DNA from: Novosphingobium sp.
Lineage (GTDB): Bacteria; Pseudomonadota; Alphaproteobacteria; Sphingomonadales; Sphingomonadaceae
Reading direction: 5' to 3'
NCBI RefSeq assembly: GCF_027489515.1
Contig: NZ_JAIXZS010000048.1
Location: 1 to 64,000, forward strand
Length of the DNA stretch: 64,000 nt
The position numbers and the translations under genes are program-made. Under the pieces are notes generated by a model. That model was not told the origin of the DNA and made no database searches. It saw nothing but the letters and a program-made list of their open reading frames with translations. This document shows, one piece after another, positions 53,103 to 61,942 of the stretch (the first letter of the stretch is position 1; each line of letters starts with the position of its first letter).

Positions 53103-54452
53103 TCAGTTGTCGCGGAACGCGCGCATGAACTGGTCCATGAACGGCTTCGTGAGGTAGGACAGCATCGAGCGGTTCCCGGTCTCGATGTAGACTTCGGCCG
53201 GCATGCCGCTGCGCAGGGCGAGGCCCTCCTTCTTCACCGCCGCCAGATCGACCTCGATCCGCACCATGTAGAAGGCCTGGTGGGATTCCTGGTTTTCCGT
53301 GCGATCGGTCGCGACATAGGTGACCTTGCCGAGGATTTCCGGCGTGGTCGGCCGGTTGAACGAAGTGAAGCGGACCCGCGCGGTCTGCCCCTTCAGCGTC
53401 TGATCGATGTCAGACGGGCTGATCATGGCTTCCACCACAAAGGTATCGCGGTCAGGCACGATCTCCATGATCGGTTCGGCGGGACGCACCACATCGCCGA
53501 TCGCGGCAAATGCGATCTTCTCGATCACGCCGGTATAGGGCGCACGAATTTCGCTGCGGTCCTGCTGGTCCGAGGCGGCGACGCTGCGCAGCTGCTGCTG
53601 ATTGAGCGCGGTGTTGACCTGCGCGAGATCGGTGCCTGCCTGAACGCGCCGGGTTTGGCCAAGCTGGATCGACTGTTCCTGCGCTTCGGTGATCCGCGCG
53701 CGCGCCTGCGCGATTTGCGCCTGGAGCGAGCCGACATTGCCGTCGAGATCGACCGCAGTGCGCTCGAGCTGGTTGAGGCGGTTGATCGTCACCAGTTGCT
53801 TGTCCCACAGGTCCTTCACGCCCTGGCGCTCCGGCTCGATCAGCTTGCGCTGCTGCTTGAGCGCGGCGATCTGCGATTCAAGGCCGCGGATTTCCTCGTT
53901 GTACTGCAACACGCGCGCGGCAAGCTGGGCGCGCAGACCCGCTTCCTCGGTCTGACGGATGGCGAAAAGGCGGGCCTCGTCGGCCATCGCCTTGGCTGCG
54001 CTGGGATTTTTCGAGTTTGTCAGTTCAGGCGGGAACAGCAGCTTGCCTGTGCCGAGCCGTTCGGCCTCGAGCCGGGCCTTCTGCGCGAGCAGCTGTTCGA
54101 CCGTGAGGTTGGAGTACGTCGCGTCCGCGCCGGTGACACGGTCGTCGAGCCGCATCAGCAGCTGGCCCTGTTTCACATGTTCGCCATTGCGCACGTAGAT
54201 CGCCTTGATCACGCCACCGGTCGGGTGCGCAATGCGTTTCACGCGCGATTCCACGCCGACCGAGCCGCCGCCGATTACCGCACCGCCCATCGGGACGAGC
54301 GCTGCCAGCAGCAGCAGTACGAGGAACAAGCTGCCGACCGTCAGCAGCAGCCGCTTGAGCAGGATAGGGGCTCTGGCCTTGTCCGCCCCTTCCTCGCCGA
54401 ACACCGGCAGCAGCTGGCGCGCGGGATCGGGAATGGTGGTAGGCATGTTCAT
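53103..54452 (-). CDS. HlyD family type I secretion membrane fusion protein
   Basis: A 449-residue adaptor with one N-terminal membrane helix (LLLTVGSLFLVLLLLAALVP), a lipoyl half-motif (HPTGGVIKAIYVRNGEHVKQ), a long coiled coil (about 115-285) and a beta-barrel domain (IRAPYTGVIEKIAFAAIGD). It bridges the ABC exporter to the TolC channel. Its ATG overlaps the exporter stop (ATGA). Features match the PrtE/AprE subgroup that exports RTX proteins. Confidence 0.93.
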   Translation of the reverse strand: MNMPTTIPDPARQLLPVFGEEGADKARAPILLKRLLLTVGSLFLVLLLLAALVPMGGAVIGGGSVGVESRVKRIAHPTGGVIKAIYVRNGEHVKQGQLLMRLDDRVTGADATYSNLTVEQLLAQKARLEAERLGTGKLLFPPELTNSKNPSAAKAMADEARLFAIRQTEEAGLRAQLAARVLQYNEEIRGLESQIAALKQQRKLIEPERQGVKDLWDKQLVTINRLNQLERTAVDLDGNVGSLQAQIAQARARITEAQEQSIQLGQTRRVQAGTDLAQVNTALNQQQLRSVAASDQQDRSEIRAPYTGVIEKIAFAAIGDVVRPAEPIMEIVPDRDTFVVEAMISPSDIDQTLKGQTARVRFTSFNRPTTPEILGKVTYVATDRTENQESHQAFYMVRIEVDLAAVKKEGLALRSGMPAEVYIETGNRSMLSYLTKPFMDQFMRAFRDN

Positions 54453-56200
54453 GCGGTGGCTTCCTTGGCCGGGTTGCTGCCCTGTGGTCCGCCCTGCGGG
54501 ACGGCAGTCGGTGCGCCCTGCGCCTGCATGCGCTGCATCACTTCGTCGCGCGGGCCGTAATCGACAAGCCGTCCGCCGTTGATCACCGCAAGGTGCGTGG
54601 AGGGGCCGAGCGTGGCCGGACGGTGCGTGATCATGATCACGATCCCGCCGCGGGCGCGCATGCCGGCGATGGCATTGCCGAGCGCGGCGTCACCCGCCGC
54701 GTCGAGATTGGAATTGGCCTCGTCCAGCACAAGCAGGAACGGATCGCCATAGAGTGCGCGGGCAAGGCCGACGCGCTGGCGCTGGCCGGCGGAAAGCTCC
54801 ACCGCGCCGGCCGAGACGGGCGTTTCATAGCCGTCGGGCAGGGCGAGGATGACCTCGTGCATGCCTGCCGCCTTGGCCGCGGCCATGACGCCTTCCGATG
54901 TCGCCTCCGGATCGAAGCGCGCAATGTTCTGGCCGATCGTGCCGTCCACGAGATCGACCGTCTGCGGCACATAGCCGAAATAGCTGCCCAGCGTTTCAGG
55001 ATCCCACTGGTCGAGCGTGGCGCCATCGAGCCGCACTTCGCCGCGGTTGGGCTTCCAGATGCCGAGGATCGCGCGCACCAGCGTGGTCTTGCCCGCCGCA
55101 CTCGGCCCGATCACCGCGAGTACCTGCCCCGGCGTCAGCGTGAAGGAAACGCCCGAGAGCGTGAAACGCTGCGTCCCCGGCGGCGCCACCCAGATGTCGC
55201 GCACCGACAGCTCGGCCGAGGGCCGCTCGAGCGTGACGCCGCGGGCAGGTGGCTTGCGGAAAGTGGCCACGGCCTGCGCGATGCGGCCCCAACCGGTGCG
55301 CGCGGCGACAAGGCCCTTCCAGTTGGCGATCGCCTGATCGACCGGCGCCAGAGCGCGGCCCGAGAGCACCGAGGAGGCGAGGATCACGCCGCCGCTTGCC
55401 TTGCCATCGATCACCAGCAGCGCGCCGACGGAAAGGATCAGTGATTGCAGCAGCATGCGGAATGCCTTGCTGGCCCCGCCAAGCCGCGAAACGGTGCGCG
55501 AGAGATAGGACTGCGCCTCGATGAAGTTGGTTTCCCAGCCCGCGGTGCGCGCGACCAGCCGTTCCTGCATGCCCATCGCCAGCGCGCTTTCGGCAAAGCG
55601 GATTTCGGACAGCGCTGCGGCCGAGCGGCGCCCGGTGATGTTTGCCAGTTCGCGCGAACCGGCCTGCGTGCGGCGATTGGAGACAATCGCAATGCCCGCC
55701 ATGATGACCACGCCTGCCAGCGCGGTGACGCCTAGCCACCAGTGGAGGGCGAACAGCACGATCATGAAGGTGATCACCCAAGGCAGGTCGATCAGCGCGA
55801 CAGGACCCTGCCCGGCAAGGAACGTGTGGATGGAATCGAGATCGCGCGTGAACTGCAGGCCGTCGCCCTTGTCCGCGCCGGCGCGCAAGGGGCGCGTGAC
55901 CGTGGCGTAGTGTACGGCCTCGAACAGATCGTCATGCACGCCATTGGCGATGCCGAGCAGCGCTTCGTTGCGGATCGCCTCGAACACCGACTGGAACGCG
56001 TAGACCAGCAGCAGCATGCCGAACAAGCCGATCAGCGTGGGCACGCTGCGGCTTGGCAAGACCGAATCGTAAACGAGCAGCATGTAGGCGGAACCGGCGA
56101 AGACCAGCACGTTGAGCATGACGCTGGCGATGGCGACGAGAATGAGGCCGCTGCGATAGCGCGCCGCAAAGAGCCGCATGAATTGACGGTCGACGCTCAT
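54449..56200 (-). CDS. Type I secretion ABC exporter (permease/ATPase, PrtD-like)
   Basis: A 583-residue exporter with an N-terminal six-helix domain and a C-terminal ATPase: Walker A GPSAAGKTTLV, signature ELSAGQRQRVGLARAL, Walker B LLVLDEANSNLD and switch His in MITHRP. There is no C39 peptidase or C39-like domain, so it belongs to the PrtD group that takes C-terminal uncleaved signals, as in RTX proteins. The start is ATG 56200, with AGGAG four bases upstream. No substrate gene is adjacent; the RTX protein at 5063 is a candidate. Confidence 0.95.
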   Translation of the reverse strand: MSVDRQFMRLFAARYRSGLILVAIASVMLNVLVFAGSAYMLLVYDSVLPSRSVPTLIGLFGMLLLVYAFQSVFEAIRNEALLGIANGVHDDLFEAVHYATVTRPLRAGADKGDGLQFTRDLDSIHTFLAGQGPVALIDLPWVITFMIVLFALHWWLGVTALAGVVIMAGIAIVSNRRTQAGSRELANITGRRSAAALSEIRFAESALAMGMQERLVARTAGWETNFIEAQSYLSRTVSRLGGASKAFRMLLQSLILSVGALLVIDGKASGGVILASSVLSGRALAPVDQAIANWKGLVAARTGWGRIAQAVATFRKPPARGVTLERPSAELSVRDIWVAPPGTQRFTLSGVSFTLTPGQVLAVIGPSAAGKTTLVRAILGIWKPNRGEVRLDGATLDQWDPETLGSYFGYVPQTVDLVDGTIGQNIARFDPEATSEGVMAAAKAAGMHEVILALPDGYETPVSAGAVELSAGQRQRVGLARALYGDPFLLVLDEANSNLDAAGDAALGNAIAGMRARGGIVIMITHRPATLGPSTHLAVINGGRLVDYGPRDEVMQRMQAQGAPTAVPQGGPQGSNPAKEATA

Positions 56201-56294
56201 AAATCTCCTGACGTCCGGCGGCTAACCCATCGCAACTGCGCCATCAAGGGCCATTGCATCCTCAATGGCGCCGGGCCGTATTGATGCTCTGCTG

Positions 56295-56432
56295 TTACAG
56301 CTCGTAGTAAAGACTGAATGAAGTGACCTGATCAAGATACGCGTCGAGCGACTCGAAAACTTGGATTCGCGCTGCGGCGTTTCTGGATGCGCACGCTTTG
56401 GCAGCGGCAAGGAAAAGCCAAAGAGCCCGCAT
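56295..56432 (-). CDS. Possible 45-residue protein translationally coupled to the upstream gene
   Basis: The ATG at 56432 overlaps the stop of the next gene upstream (TGATG). The peptide starts MRALWLFLAAAKACASRNA and ends VTSFSLYYEL: a hydrophobic, basic start and an aromatic tail. I do not recognise it. The coupling is the main support. Confidence 0.35.
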   Translation of the reverse strand: MRALWLFLAAAKACASRNAAARIQVFESLDAYLDQVTSFSLYYEL

Positions 56433-56815
56433 CAGCCGTGCGTGGCGGATAGCGCCGGCTCGGCAAGGGTGCGGCGCGGTGCCAGCCGCAACGCGTCCGA
56501 AATCTCGATCACGATGGCAACTGCGCGCGCCTCGTCGGCCGTGAGACCTTCGAAATCTGGAAGGAAGGCGCGGGCGGCCTGAATCAGGTTGCCAGGACTT
56601 CGCTCCAGTTCGGACCGGTAATCGGCCAGGGTGGTGCAACCGTCGATCGCCGCCCAGTCGATTCCGCCGGGGCCCGGTCGCTGATGAAACGCCCACAGCG
56701 CATGGACCGCCCGCTCGACCGCAACGCGCGCCAGATCGCCCACGCCGTCGGGCGAAGCGCGCATTTTCAGCTTCTGGCGATAGCGGCGCTGCCGCTCGGC
56801 ATTGGAAAGAGCCAT
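56432..56815 (-). CDS. Small basic-start protein of unknown function
   Basis: A 127-residue protein starting MALSNAERQRRYRQKLK, a positively charged helix that resembles DNA- or RNA-binding tails found in small phage-like and regulatory proteins. The rest is helical (VAVERAVHALWAFHQ, DEARAVAIVIEISDALRLA). I do not recognise the family. ATG 56815 was chosen because the basic motif begins there. It is divergent from ligA. Confidence 0.55.
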   Translation of the reverse strand: MALSNAERQRRYRQKLKMRASPDGVGDLARVAVERAVHALWAFHQRPGPGGIDWAAIDGCTTLADYRSELERSPGNLIQAARAFLPDFEGLTADEARAVAIVIEISDALRLAPRRTLAEPALSATHG

Positions 56816-56989
56816 GCCCGCGATTTGGCGCGGCGCAAGGCGCAGCGCAATCCGCATTCCCTGTTACGTAACACTGCCTATCGTGCGTCATTTCACTTTC
56901 GCGGGGAGCTGGATTGATCCCGATCAAATCGCTTGCGCCGCTGATGGGCTAGGCGGGAACATCGCCGAATTTCTGTACGAGAAGTGCCG

Positions 56990-57460
56990 ATGTCGACCAA
57001 GTCCAGCGCCAAGCCAGATGCCCCAGCCGATCTGCGTGCGCCTGCCGATCCGCGGGACTTGCGCCGCACGATCCCCGGGACCGCGCTGTTCGATGGCGAA
57101 CTTGCAGAGCGCGGCTTTGCCCTCAATGCGATGTGCTATTCGTTCAACCTTGCGAGCAACCGCGCGGCGTTCGTAGCCGACGAGGAAGCCTACTGCTGCC
57201 GTTATGGCCTGAGCGGGGAGCAGCGCGCAGCCGTCGCCGCCCGCGATGTGCCAGCCATGCTCGCGGCTGGCGGCAACATCTATTACCTCGCCAAGCTCGC
57301 CGGCATTTTCGGGCTGGGGGTGCAGGACCTCGGCGCCCTGCAAACCGGGCGCACGGTCGCTGAATTCAGGGCTATGCTGGTCGAGGCGCGCGCCGGGGTC
57401 GATCCCGCCATCGGCGGGCTTCATCTGGGCACCGGAGTCCGTAAAGCGGAGAATGCGTGA
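56990..57460 (+). CDS. ligA: Protocatechuate 4,5-dioxygenase-type small subunit (LigA-like)
   Basis: A 156-residue alpha subunit of a class III extradiol dioxygenase. The LigA core is visible from GTALFDGELAERGFALNAMCYSF (shortened in use) through GNIYYLAKLAGIFG. The first 40 residues are a Pro/Ala-rich extension. LigA closes the active site of LigB. The stop overlaps the ligB start (TGATG). Other lig genes (ligC, ligI, ligJ) are absent here, so the exact aromatic substrate (protocatechuate, gallate or a relative) is open. Confidence 0.88.
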   Translation: MSTKSSAKPDAPADLRAPADPRDLRRTIPGTALFDGELAERGFALNAMCYSFNLASNRAAFVADEEAYCCRYGLSGEQRAAVAARDVPAMLAAGGNIYYLAKLAGIFGLGVQDLGALQTGRTVAEFRAMLVEARAGVDPAIGGLHLGTGVRKAENA

Positions 57461-58302
57461 TGGCACAGGTTGTCGGCGGCTATTTCACCAGCCATGTTCC
57501 CGCCATCGGCGGCGCGATCCAGCGCGGTGATCAGCAGGCCGAATACTGGAAGCCGTTCTTCGACGGGTTTCCGCCAGTCCGCAAGTGGCTCGCTGATGCG
57601 GCACCCGATGTCGCGGTCGTGTTCTATAACGACCACGGCCTCAACTTCTTCCTCGATGCCATGCCCACCTTCGCGGTCGGCGCAGCGGCGCGGTACGACA
57701 ACGCCGACGAGGGCTGGGGCCTGCCTGTGTACAAGAGCTTTGCCGGGCACCCGAACCTTTCCTGGCACCTGATCGAAGCGCTGGTTGAAGCCGAGTTCGA
57801 CATCACCACCTGCCAGAAGATGCTGGTCGATCATGCCCTTTCGATCCCCTTCGAGCTGGCCTGGCCCGATGCCGAAACCTGGCCGGTGCGGCTTGTCCCG
57901 ATCGCGATCAACACGGTGCAGTTTCCGCTGCCTTCGCCGCGCCGATGCCTCGCGCTCGGCCGCGCGGTGGGCCGGGCGCTACGCAGCTGGCAAGGCAATG
58001 AACGCATCGTGGTGATGGGCACCGGCGGCCTCTCGCATCAGCTGGAGGGTGCGCGCGCCGGGTTTCTCAATCCTGATTACGATCGCTTCTGTCTTGATCA
58101 CTTGGCCGATGACCCGGCTGCGCTGACCGCGCATTCCGCCGAGGAGGTCGCTGAACTTGCAGGCACGCAGGGAGTGGAGATTCTCAACTGGATCGCGGCG
58201 CGCGGCGCGCTTGGCGATGCGCCGCAGACCATGGTCATGCGCAACTATCACGTGCCGATCAGCAATACTGCCGCAGCCACCGTGGTGCTTGAACCCGCCT
58301 GA
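57460..58302 (+). CDS. ligB: Protocatechuate 4,5-dioxygenase-type catalytic subunit (LigB-like)
   Basis: A 280-residue class III extradiol dioxygenase. The expected Fe(II) ligands are His in FTSHVPA (near residue 12), His in YNDHGLN (near 60) and Glu in TQGVEILNWI (near 240). WGTGG-like MGTGGLSHQLEGARAG is the catalytic His region. The enzyme opens catechol-type rings next to the hydroxyl pair. It is slightly shorter than Sphingobium LigB (about 300), lacking its C-terminal tail. Divergence from the classical LigB suggests a different substrate preference. Confidence 0.9.
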   Translation: MAQVVGGYFTSHVPAIGGAIQRGDQQAEYWKPFFDGFPPVRKWLADAAPDVAVVFYNDHGLNFFLDAMPTFAVGAAARYDNADEGWGLPVYKSFAGHPNLSWHLIEALVEAEFDITTCQKMLVDHALSIPFELAWPDAETWPVRLVPIAINTVQFPLPSPRRCLALGRAVGRALRSWQGNERIVVMGTGGLSHQLEGARAGFLNPDYDRFCLDHLADDPAALTAHSAEEVAELAGTQGVEILNWIAARGALGDAPQTMVMRNYHVPISNTAAATVVLEPA

Positions 58303-58334
58303 ACCCTCGGCGCTGGCGATTGCGCCGGATGTGC

Positions 58335-58961
58335 CTATTCGCCCGGATCGTTGACGGCGAGCAGGGCAAGCTCGGTGCGGTTCTCGATCCCCAGCTTCTG
58401 GTACATCGCGTGAAGGTAGACCTTGACCGTGCCTTCGCCGATCCCGAGCTCTGTGCCGATATCGCGATTGCGCATCCCGCGCGCGACCAGCCGCGCGATG
58501 CGCCGCTCGCGCTGGTTGAGCCGTTCGAGCGGGCCACCGGTTTCGGTGCTGAGCGACAGGTCAAGCGCGCGCTGCAGTAGCGCGGAATCGATCGCCCGGC
58601 CGCCCGAATGCACTTTCTCCAGCACATCGACGAGACCGCCCTCGGCGCCGTCCTTGTAGACGATGCCCTCGACGCCCGCGCGCATCACGGCGAGCAGCTG
58701 GCGATCATTGATCCCTGCCGTCAGCAGGACCACAGCGCGCTTGTCACCCTTGGCCCGCAGCGCTTCGAGCGCCTGAACCCCGTTCATGCCCGGCATGTTG
58801 ATATCGAGCAGGACGATGGCGGGATCGTGCGTGGCAATCGCCGCGAGCGTCTCCTCGCCGCTGGCCGTCGCGGCGACGACCTGAAAGCGGCTGCCACGCA
58901 GTACGGCTTCCACACCAGCACGAATGAAGCCGTGATCATCGGCAACAAGAACGGGAATCAT
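58335..58961 (-). CDS. NarL/FixJ-type response regulator
   Basis: A 208-residue regulator with an intact receiver (Asp8-Asp9, phospho-acceptor Asp53 in VLLDINMPGMNG, Lys in VYKDG) and a C-terminal LuxR-type helix-turn-helix (LNQRERRIARLVARGMRNRD, VKVYLHAMYQKLGI). Its ATG overlaps the stop of the histidine kinase upstream, so the two form a coupled two-component pair. Its location next to ligAB makes an aromatic-metabolism role possible but unproven. Confidence 0.92.
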   Translation of the reverse strand: MIPVLVADDHGFIRAGVEAVLRGSRFQVVAATASGEETLAAIATHDPAIVLLDINMPGMNGVQALEALRAKGDKRAVVLLTAGINDRQLLAVMRAGVEGIVYKDGAEGGLVDVLEKVHSGGRAIDSALLQRALDLSLSTETGGPLERLNQRERRIARLVARGMRNRDIGTELGIGEGTVKVYLHAMYQKLGIENRTELALLAVNDPGE

Positions 58962-60601
58962 CAGGCAATCCTATTGGGCAAGGCGATGTCGAGCAGCGCG
59001 CCGGGGTGATTATGGCAGATTGAGAGCGTTCCGCCCAGAGCCTCGACCCGTTCACTGATGGAGCGCGGGCGGGGCGGGGGACGGTCTGACGGGAAGCCAT
59101 CGCCGTCGTCGCAAATGCGCAGCGTCAGGCCGGATCCGCCGCAGCTCAGCGCCACCGCGATTTTGCGGCAGCTGCCGTGGCGGGCAGCATTGGCGACAGC
59201 CTCGCGCAGCACCTGCCGCAGTTCATGGGCAAGGCCGATCGAGACCGCCATCGGCCTTGGCTGCGCGTCGAGACTGACGGCGATATGCCAATGCTGGCTC
59301 ATCTCGCTGAGCAGGGTCTCGAGCTCCTCCACGAGATCGGTCCGCCGGTCGCCTTCCTCGCCCCGGCGCAGGCGCTGGATCATCGCGCGAAGTTCGCCCT
59401 GCTCGCGCCGCAGCGCGGTCTTGAGGTCGTTGATCTCGGAGGTGGGGTCATGGCCTTCGCGAATCCAGCGCGACAGCGCCTCGAGCCGGAACAGCGTGCC
59501 GGCAAGGAACTGGGCGACGCTGTCGTGAAGGTCGCGGGCGAGCGCATCGCGCAGCGCCGCGGCAGACGCGGCCTGCGCCAACTCGGCCAGATCCTCGCGG
59601 TCGAGTTCCGAGCTCAGGTGGCGGCCGATCGTCTCGACCAGCGGCAGGTCGTCCACGCACATGTCGGGAATGCCCCAGATCAGCAGTTGACCGGGGCCAG
59701 CGGCTGTCTCGAACGTCACGATCATGGCGTCTTCCACGCCGCAATGCACCGCGAGAGGCGCATTTACCGGACCCGGCAGGGCGAGCGGATAGGAATTGGC
59801 CCGGCTGACGATGCGGCGGCCGCGGGTGCGATCGATCAGCGCAGCGCGGTCGGGTTCGCCAAAGCTGCCTTCCAGCACTTCCGGCCCCAGCCGATCGACG
59901 ATGACCGCGTAGCCTGAATCGCGCAGCAGCTCCATCCATGGCTCCTCGCCGTGCGGAACGGCGATGGCGGCACCACGGGCCTGCAGTGCAACCCGCGCGA
60001 AAGTCAGGGTTTCGACAAGGATAGCGTTGCGCCGTTCGCCCGGTGTGCCGGGCGTGCGCGGCATCGGTGCAGAGCGCGGGCCGCGCTGTTCGCCGCTCAG
60101 CCACACCATCATGATCGAGAGCACGCCGAGGTACATGAGCCGCCGGCCATATCGGTAGACGTCGATCGGGAAGCCGAATGTGTACAGGCTCGAGCCGATC
60201 ACCAGATTGAGCACGACCAGCGCGACCGAGGTCCACGCCACGGCGAACCAGCCCCAGCGCAGCGTGGCGCTGATCAGCAGGAATGCGGTCAGCGACATGA
60301 AGGGGCTGTTGAAGTCCGCCTTGCCCACCTCGGAAAAATAGACGGCAAGGACGAAGGCGAGCGTGTCGATCCCGTGCACCCAGGGCGCCAGGCGGAACTC
60401 CCACCACCAGCTGCGCCATGCGATCACGATCATCGCGGCCGCGCCAGCAAGATAGGTCGCAAGGAAGACGTAGATAAACGTGCCGCCGCGACCGGCCGAA
60501 GTCGGATCGAGCCAGAGCGCGAGCAGGAACACGAGCGCCATCGCGGCACGGCTGGTTGCCAGAACCTTGCCGGTTCGCCGTGCGAACATCCGCGGCCTCA
60601 T
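58961..60601 (-). CDS. Membrane sensor histidine kinase, NarX/DegS type
   Basis: A 546-residue kinase. About six N-terminal membrane helices (residues 15-165) are followed by a GAF-like cytoplasmic stretch (about 195-340), a HisKA_3 dimerisation helix with His359 (RDLHDSVAQFLAGT) and a HATPase_c domain (LREAVANAARHG, ICDDGDGFPSDRPP). It phosphorylates the adjacent response regulator. No periplasmic sensor domain is visible, so the signal is probably membrane-borne or cytoplasmic. Confidence 0.92.
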   Translation of the reverse strand: MRPRMFARRTGKVLATSRAAMALVFLLALWLDPTSAGRGGTFIYVFLATYLAGAAAMIVIAWRSWWWEFRLAPWVHGIDTLAFVLAVYFSEVGKADFNSPFMSLTAFLLISATLRWGWFAVAWTSVALVVLNLVIGSSLYTFGFPIDVYRYGRRLMYLGVLSIMMVWLSGEQRGPRSAPMPRTPGTPGERRNAILVETLTFARVALQARGAAIAVPHGEEPWMELLRDSGYAVIVDRLGPEVLEGSFGEPDRAALIDRTRGRRIVSRANSYPLALPGPVNAPLAVHCGVEDAMIVTFETAAGPGQLLIWGIPDMCVDDLPLVETIGRHLSSELDREDLAELAQAASAAALRDALARDLHDSVAQFLAGTLFRLEALSRWIREGHDPTSEINDLKTALRREQGELRAMIQRLRRGEEGDRRTDLVEELETLLSEMSQHWHIAVSLDAQPRPMAVSIGLAHELRQVLREAVANAARHGSCRKIAVALSCGGSGLTLRICDDGDGFPSDRPPPRPRSISERVEALGGTLSICHNHPGALLDIALPNRIA

Positions 60602-60634
60602 GCTCTGCTTTCCCCGGGGTTAATATGCTGTTTA

Positions 60635-60647
60635 ACCTATGTTAGGT
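60635..60647. promoter_or_regulatory. Short inverted repeat between divergent regulator genes
   Basis: ACCTATGTTAGGT (five-base arms, three-base spacer) lies 34 bases before the kinase start and within the only AT-rich patch of this divergent spacer. Candidate operator for either gene. Confidence 0.25.
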
Positions 60648-60797
60648 GAAGGTATGATTTTTTGCTACTGACCGCAACGTCAGGGCCTCCGGTCCCGTTA
60701 TTATCGTTATTTGCTGTGGCGTTGCACTTGCGGTCGAGGTGTTATTCCGCCACTTTTACCGCCGGATTGGCGCTTTTGGGGTCGTGGTAAGAAGAGC

Positions 60798-61457
60798 ATG
60801 GGCAAGGGGGATCGCAGCGTCGCATCATCGCCGCTGCCGGACGTGGACGATACGGCTGGATCCGCTGCAGGCGCAGCCCGCACGGGCGCAGCCGGGGCCA
60901 TACCGGTCGATTCGGCTGATCGCCGCGCGATCCTCACTTCGCTGACGGACAAGCAGCGCGCGGTGCTCGATCTTCTGATCGAGCACAGGACCTCGAAGGA
61001 GATTTCGCGGATCCTTGGCATTTCGCATCACACCGTTGATCAGCGCATCATGCTGGCACGGGCCAAGTTGGGCGTGGCAACCCGCGGCGAGGTGGCGCAA
61101 GCCTATCGCCGTCTGCTTGCGGAGTGCGAGCCCGGTACATCCATATACGAACGATCCGTATATGACTTTTCCGACGTCGCCGTGCCGGTCGATACCCTCC
61201 ATGAACCGATCCGGGAAGATAGGACGGACTGGACACAAGGCTCGCCAAGCCGCCGGGATGCGCTTTCAAAAGCCGTGTTCCAGAACGGTGAGGCACTGGC
61301 CGAACCCTACCATCATGTCCTCCCGGAGATGTTCGACGGGCCCTATGGCACCTATATCCGGCTCGGAACCATTGCGGTCTTCGCCATGTTCCTGATCCTG
61401 ATCGTCATGGGCGGTCTCGCGATGTTTGCACAGTTGTCGCAGATCATCGCGCACTGA
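60798..61457 (+). CDS. LuxR-type regulator with a C-terminal membrane helix
   Basis: A 219-residue protein. A LuxR-type helix-turn-helix lies at about residues 45-105 (LTDKQRAVLDLLIEHRTSKE, then ISRILGISHHTVDQRIMLAR). A linker of about 90 residues leads to one hydrophobic helix near the C terminus (IAVFAMFLILIVMGGLAMF). The DNA-binding domain should therefore sit in the cytoplasm tethered to the membrane, as in ToxR/CadC-like regulators but with reversed family type. ATG 60798 was chosen; the frame is open to 60711 but starts in non-coding-like sequence. Confidence 0.8.
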   Translation: MGKGDRSVASSPLPDVDDTAGSAAGAARTGAAGAIPVDSADRRAILTSLTDKQRAVLDLLIEHRTSKEISRILGISHHTVDQRIMLARAKLGVATRGEVAQAYRRLLAECEPGTSIYERSVYDFSDVAVPVDTLHEPIREDRTDWTQGSPSRRDALSKAVFQNGEALAEPYHHVLPEMFDGPYGTYIRLGTIAVFAMFLILIVMGGLAMFAQLSQIIAH

Positions 61458-61532
61458 GACCGGCACGAACCTCTCCGCATACGTGAACAGATAACGGGCC
61501 CCGGGGGGGGCTCCAGACACGGAGAGACAGCG

Positions 61533-61904
61533 ATGACAGGTTTTGCCACCCAGACTACCCAGGACATGCCGCTCAGTGTGGCGCAGCTGCGGATCGCGCG
61601 CGATTTGCACCAGGCCGAAGCGGCGCTTGATGAGGCGCTCGTCCGCCAGGCACAGCTTCTTCAGACCATGGTCGGCGCCCGCCGCGGCACCGGCGTTGCT
61701 CCCTTTCTTGGCCAGGAAGCGCTGATGCGCCTCGTCAAGAGCCAGCAGGCCATGCTCGATGCCGGCGGCGAACTCGCCCGGGTCCACGGCCGTCTCAGCA
61801 CGATTGCGGTTGAAACCTGCGGCGGCAACGATGCCTGCCCGCCGGCCGCTCTTCTCGAAGGGATCGATCTTGCCGAAGCGGCGGAAGTATCCCGGGCGGC
61901 CTGA
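61533..61904 (+). CDS. Small helical protein of unknown function
   Basis: A 123-residue protein, largely alpha-helical (VAQLRIARDLHQAEAALDEA, LMRLVKSQQAMLDAGGELAR). There is no signal peptide. Two Cys lie in CGGNDAC. A GGAGAGA site precedes the ATG. It is 75 bases after the tethered LuxR-type gene and shares its strand with the next two genes. I do not recognise it. Confidence 0.55.
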   Translation: MTGFATQTTQDMPLSVAQLRIARDLHQAEAALDEALVRQAQLLQTMVGARRGTGVAPFLGQEALMRLVKSQQAMLDAGGELARVHGRLSTIAVETCGGNDACPPAALLEGIDLAEAAEVSRAA

Positions 61905-61942
61905 TGTCATTCCGGCTCGTCCCCGATGGATCCTGAAGCACG

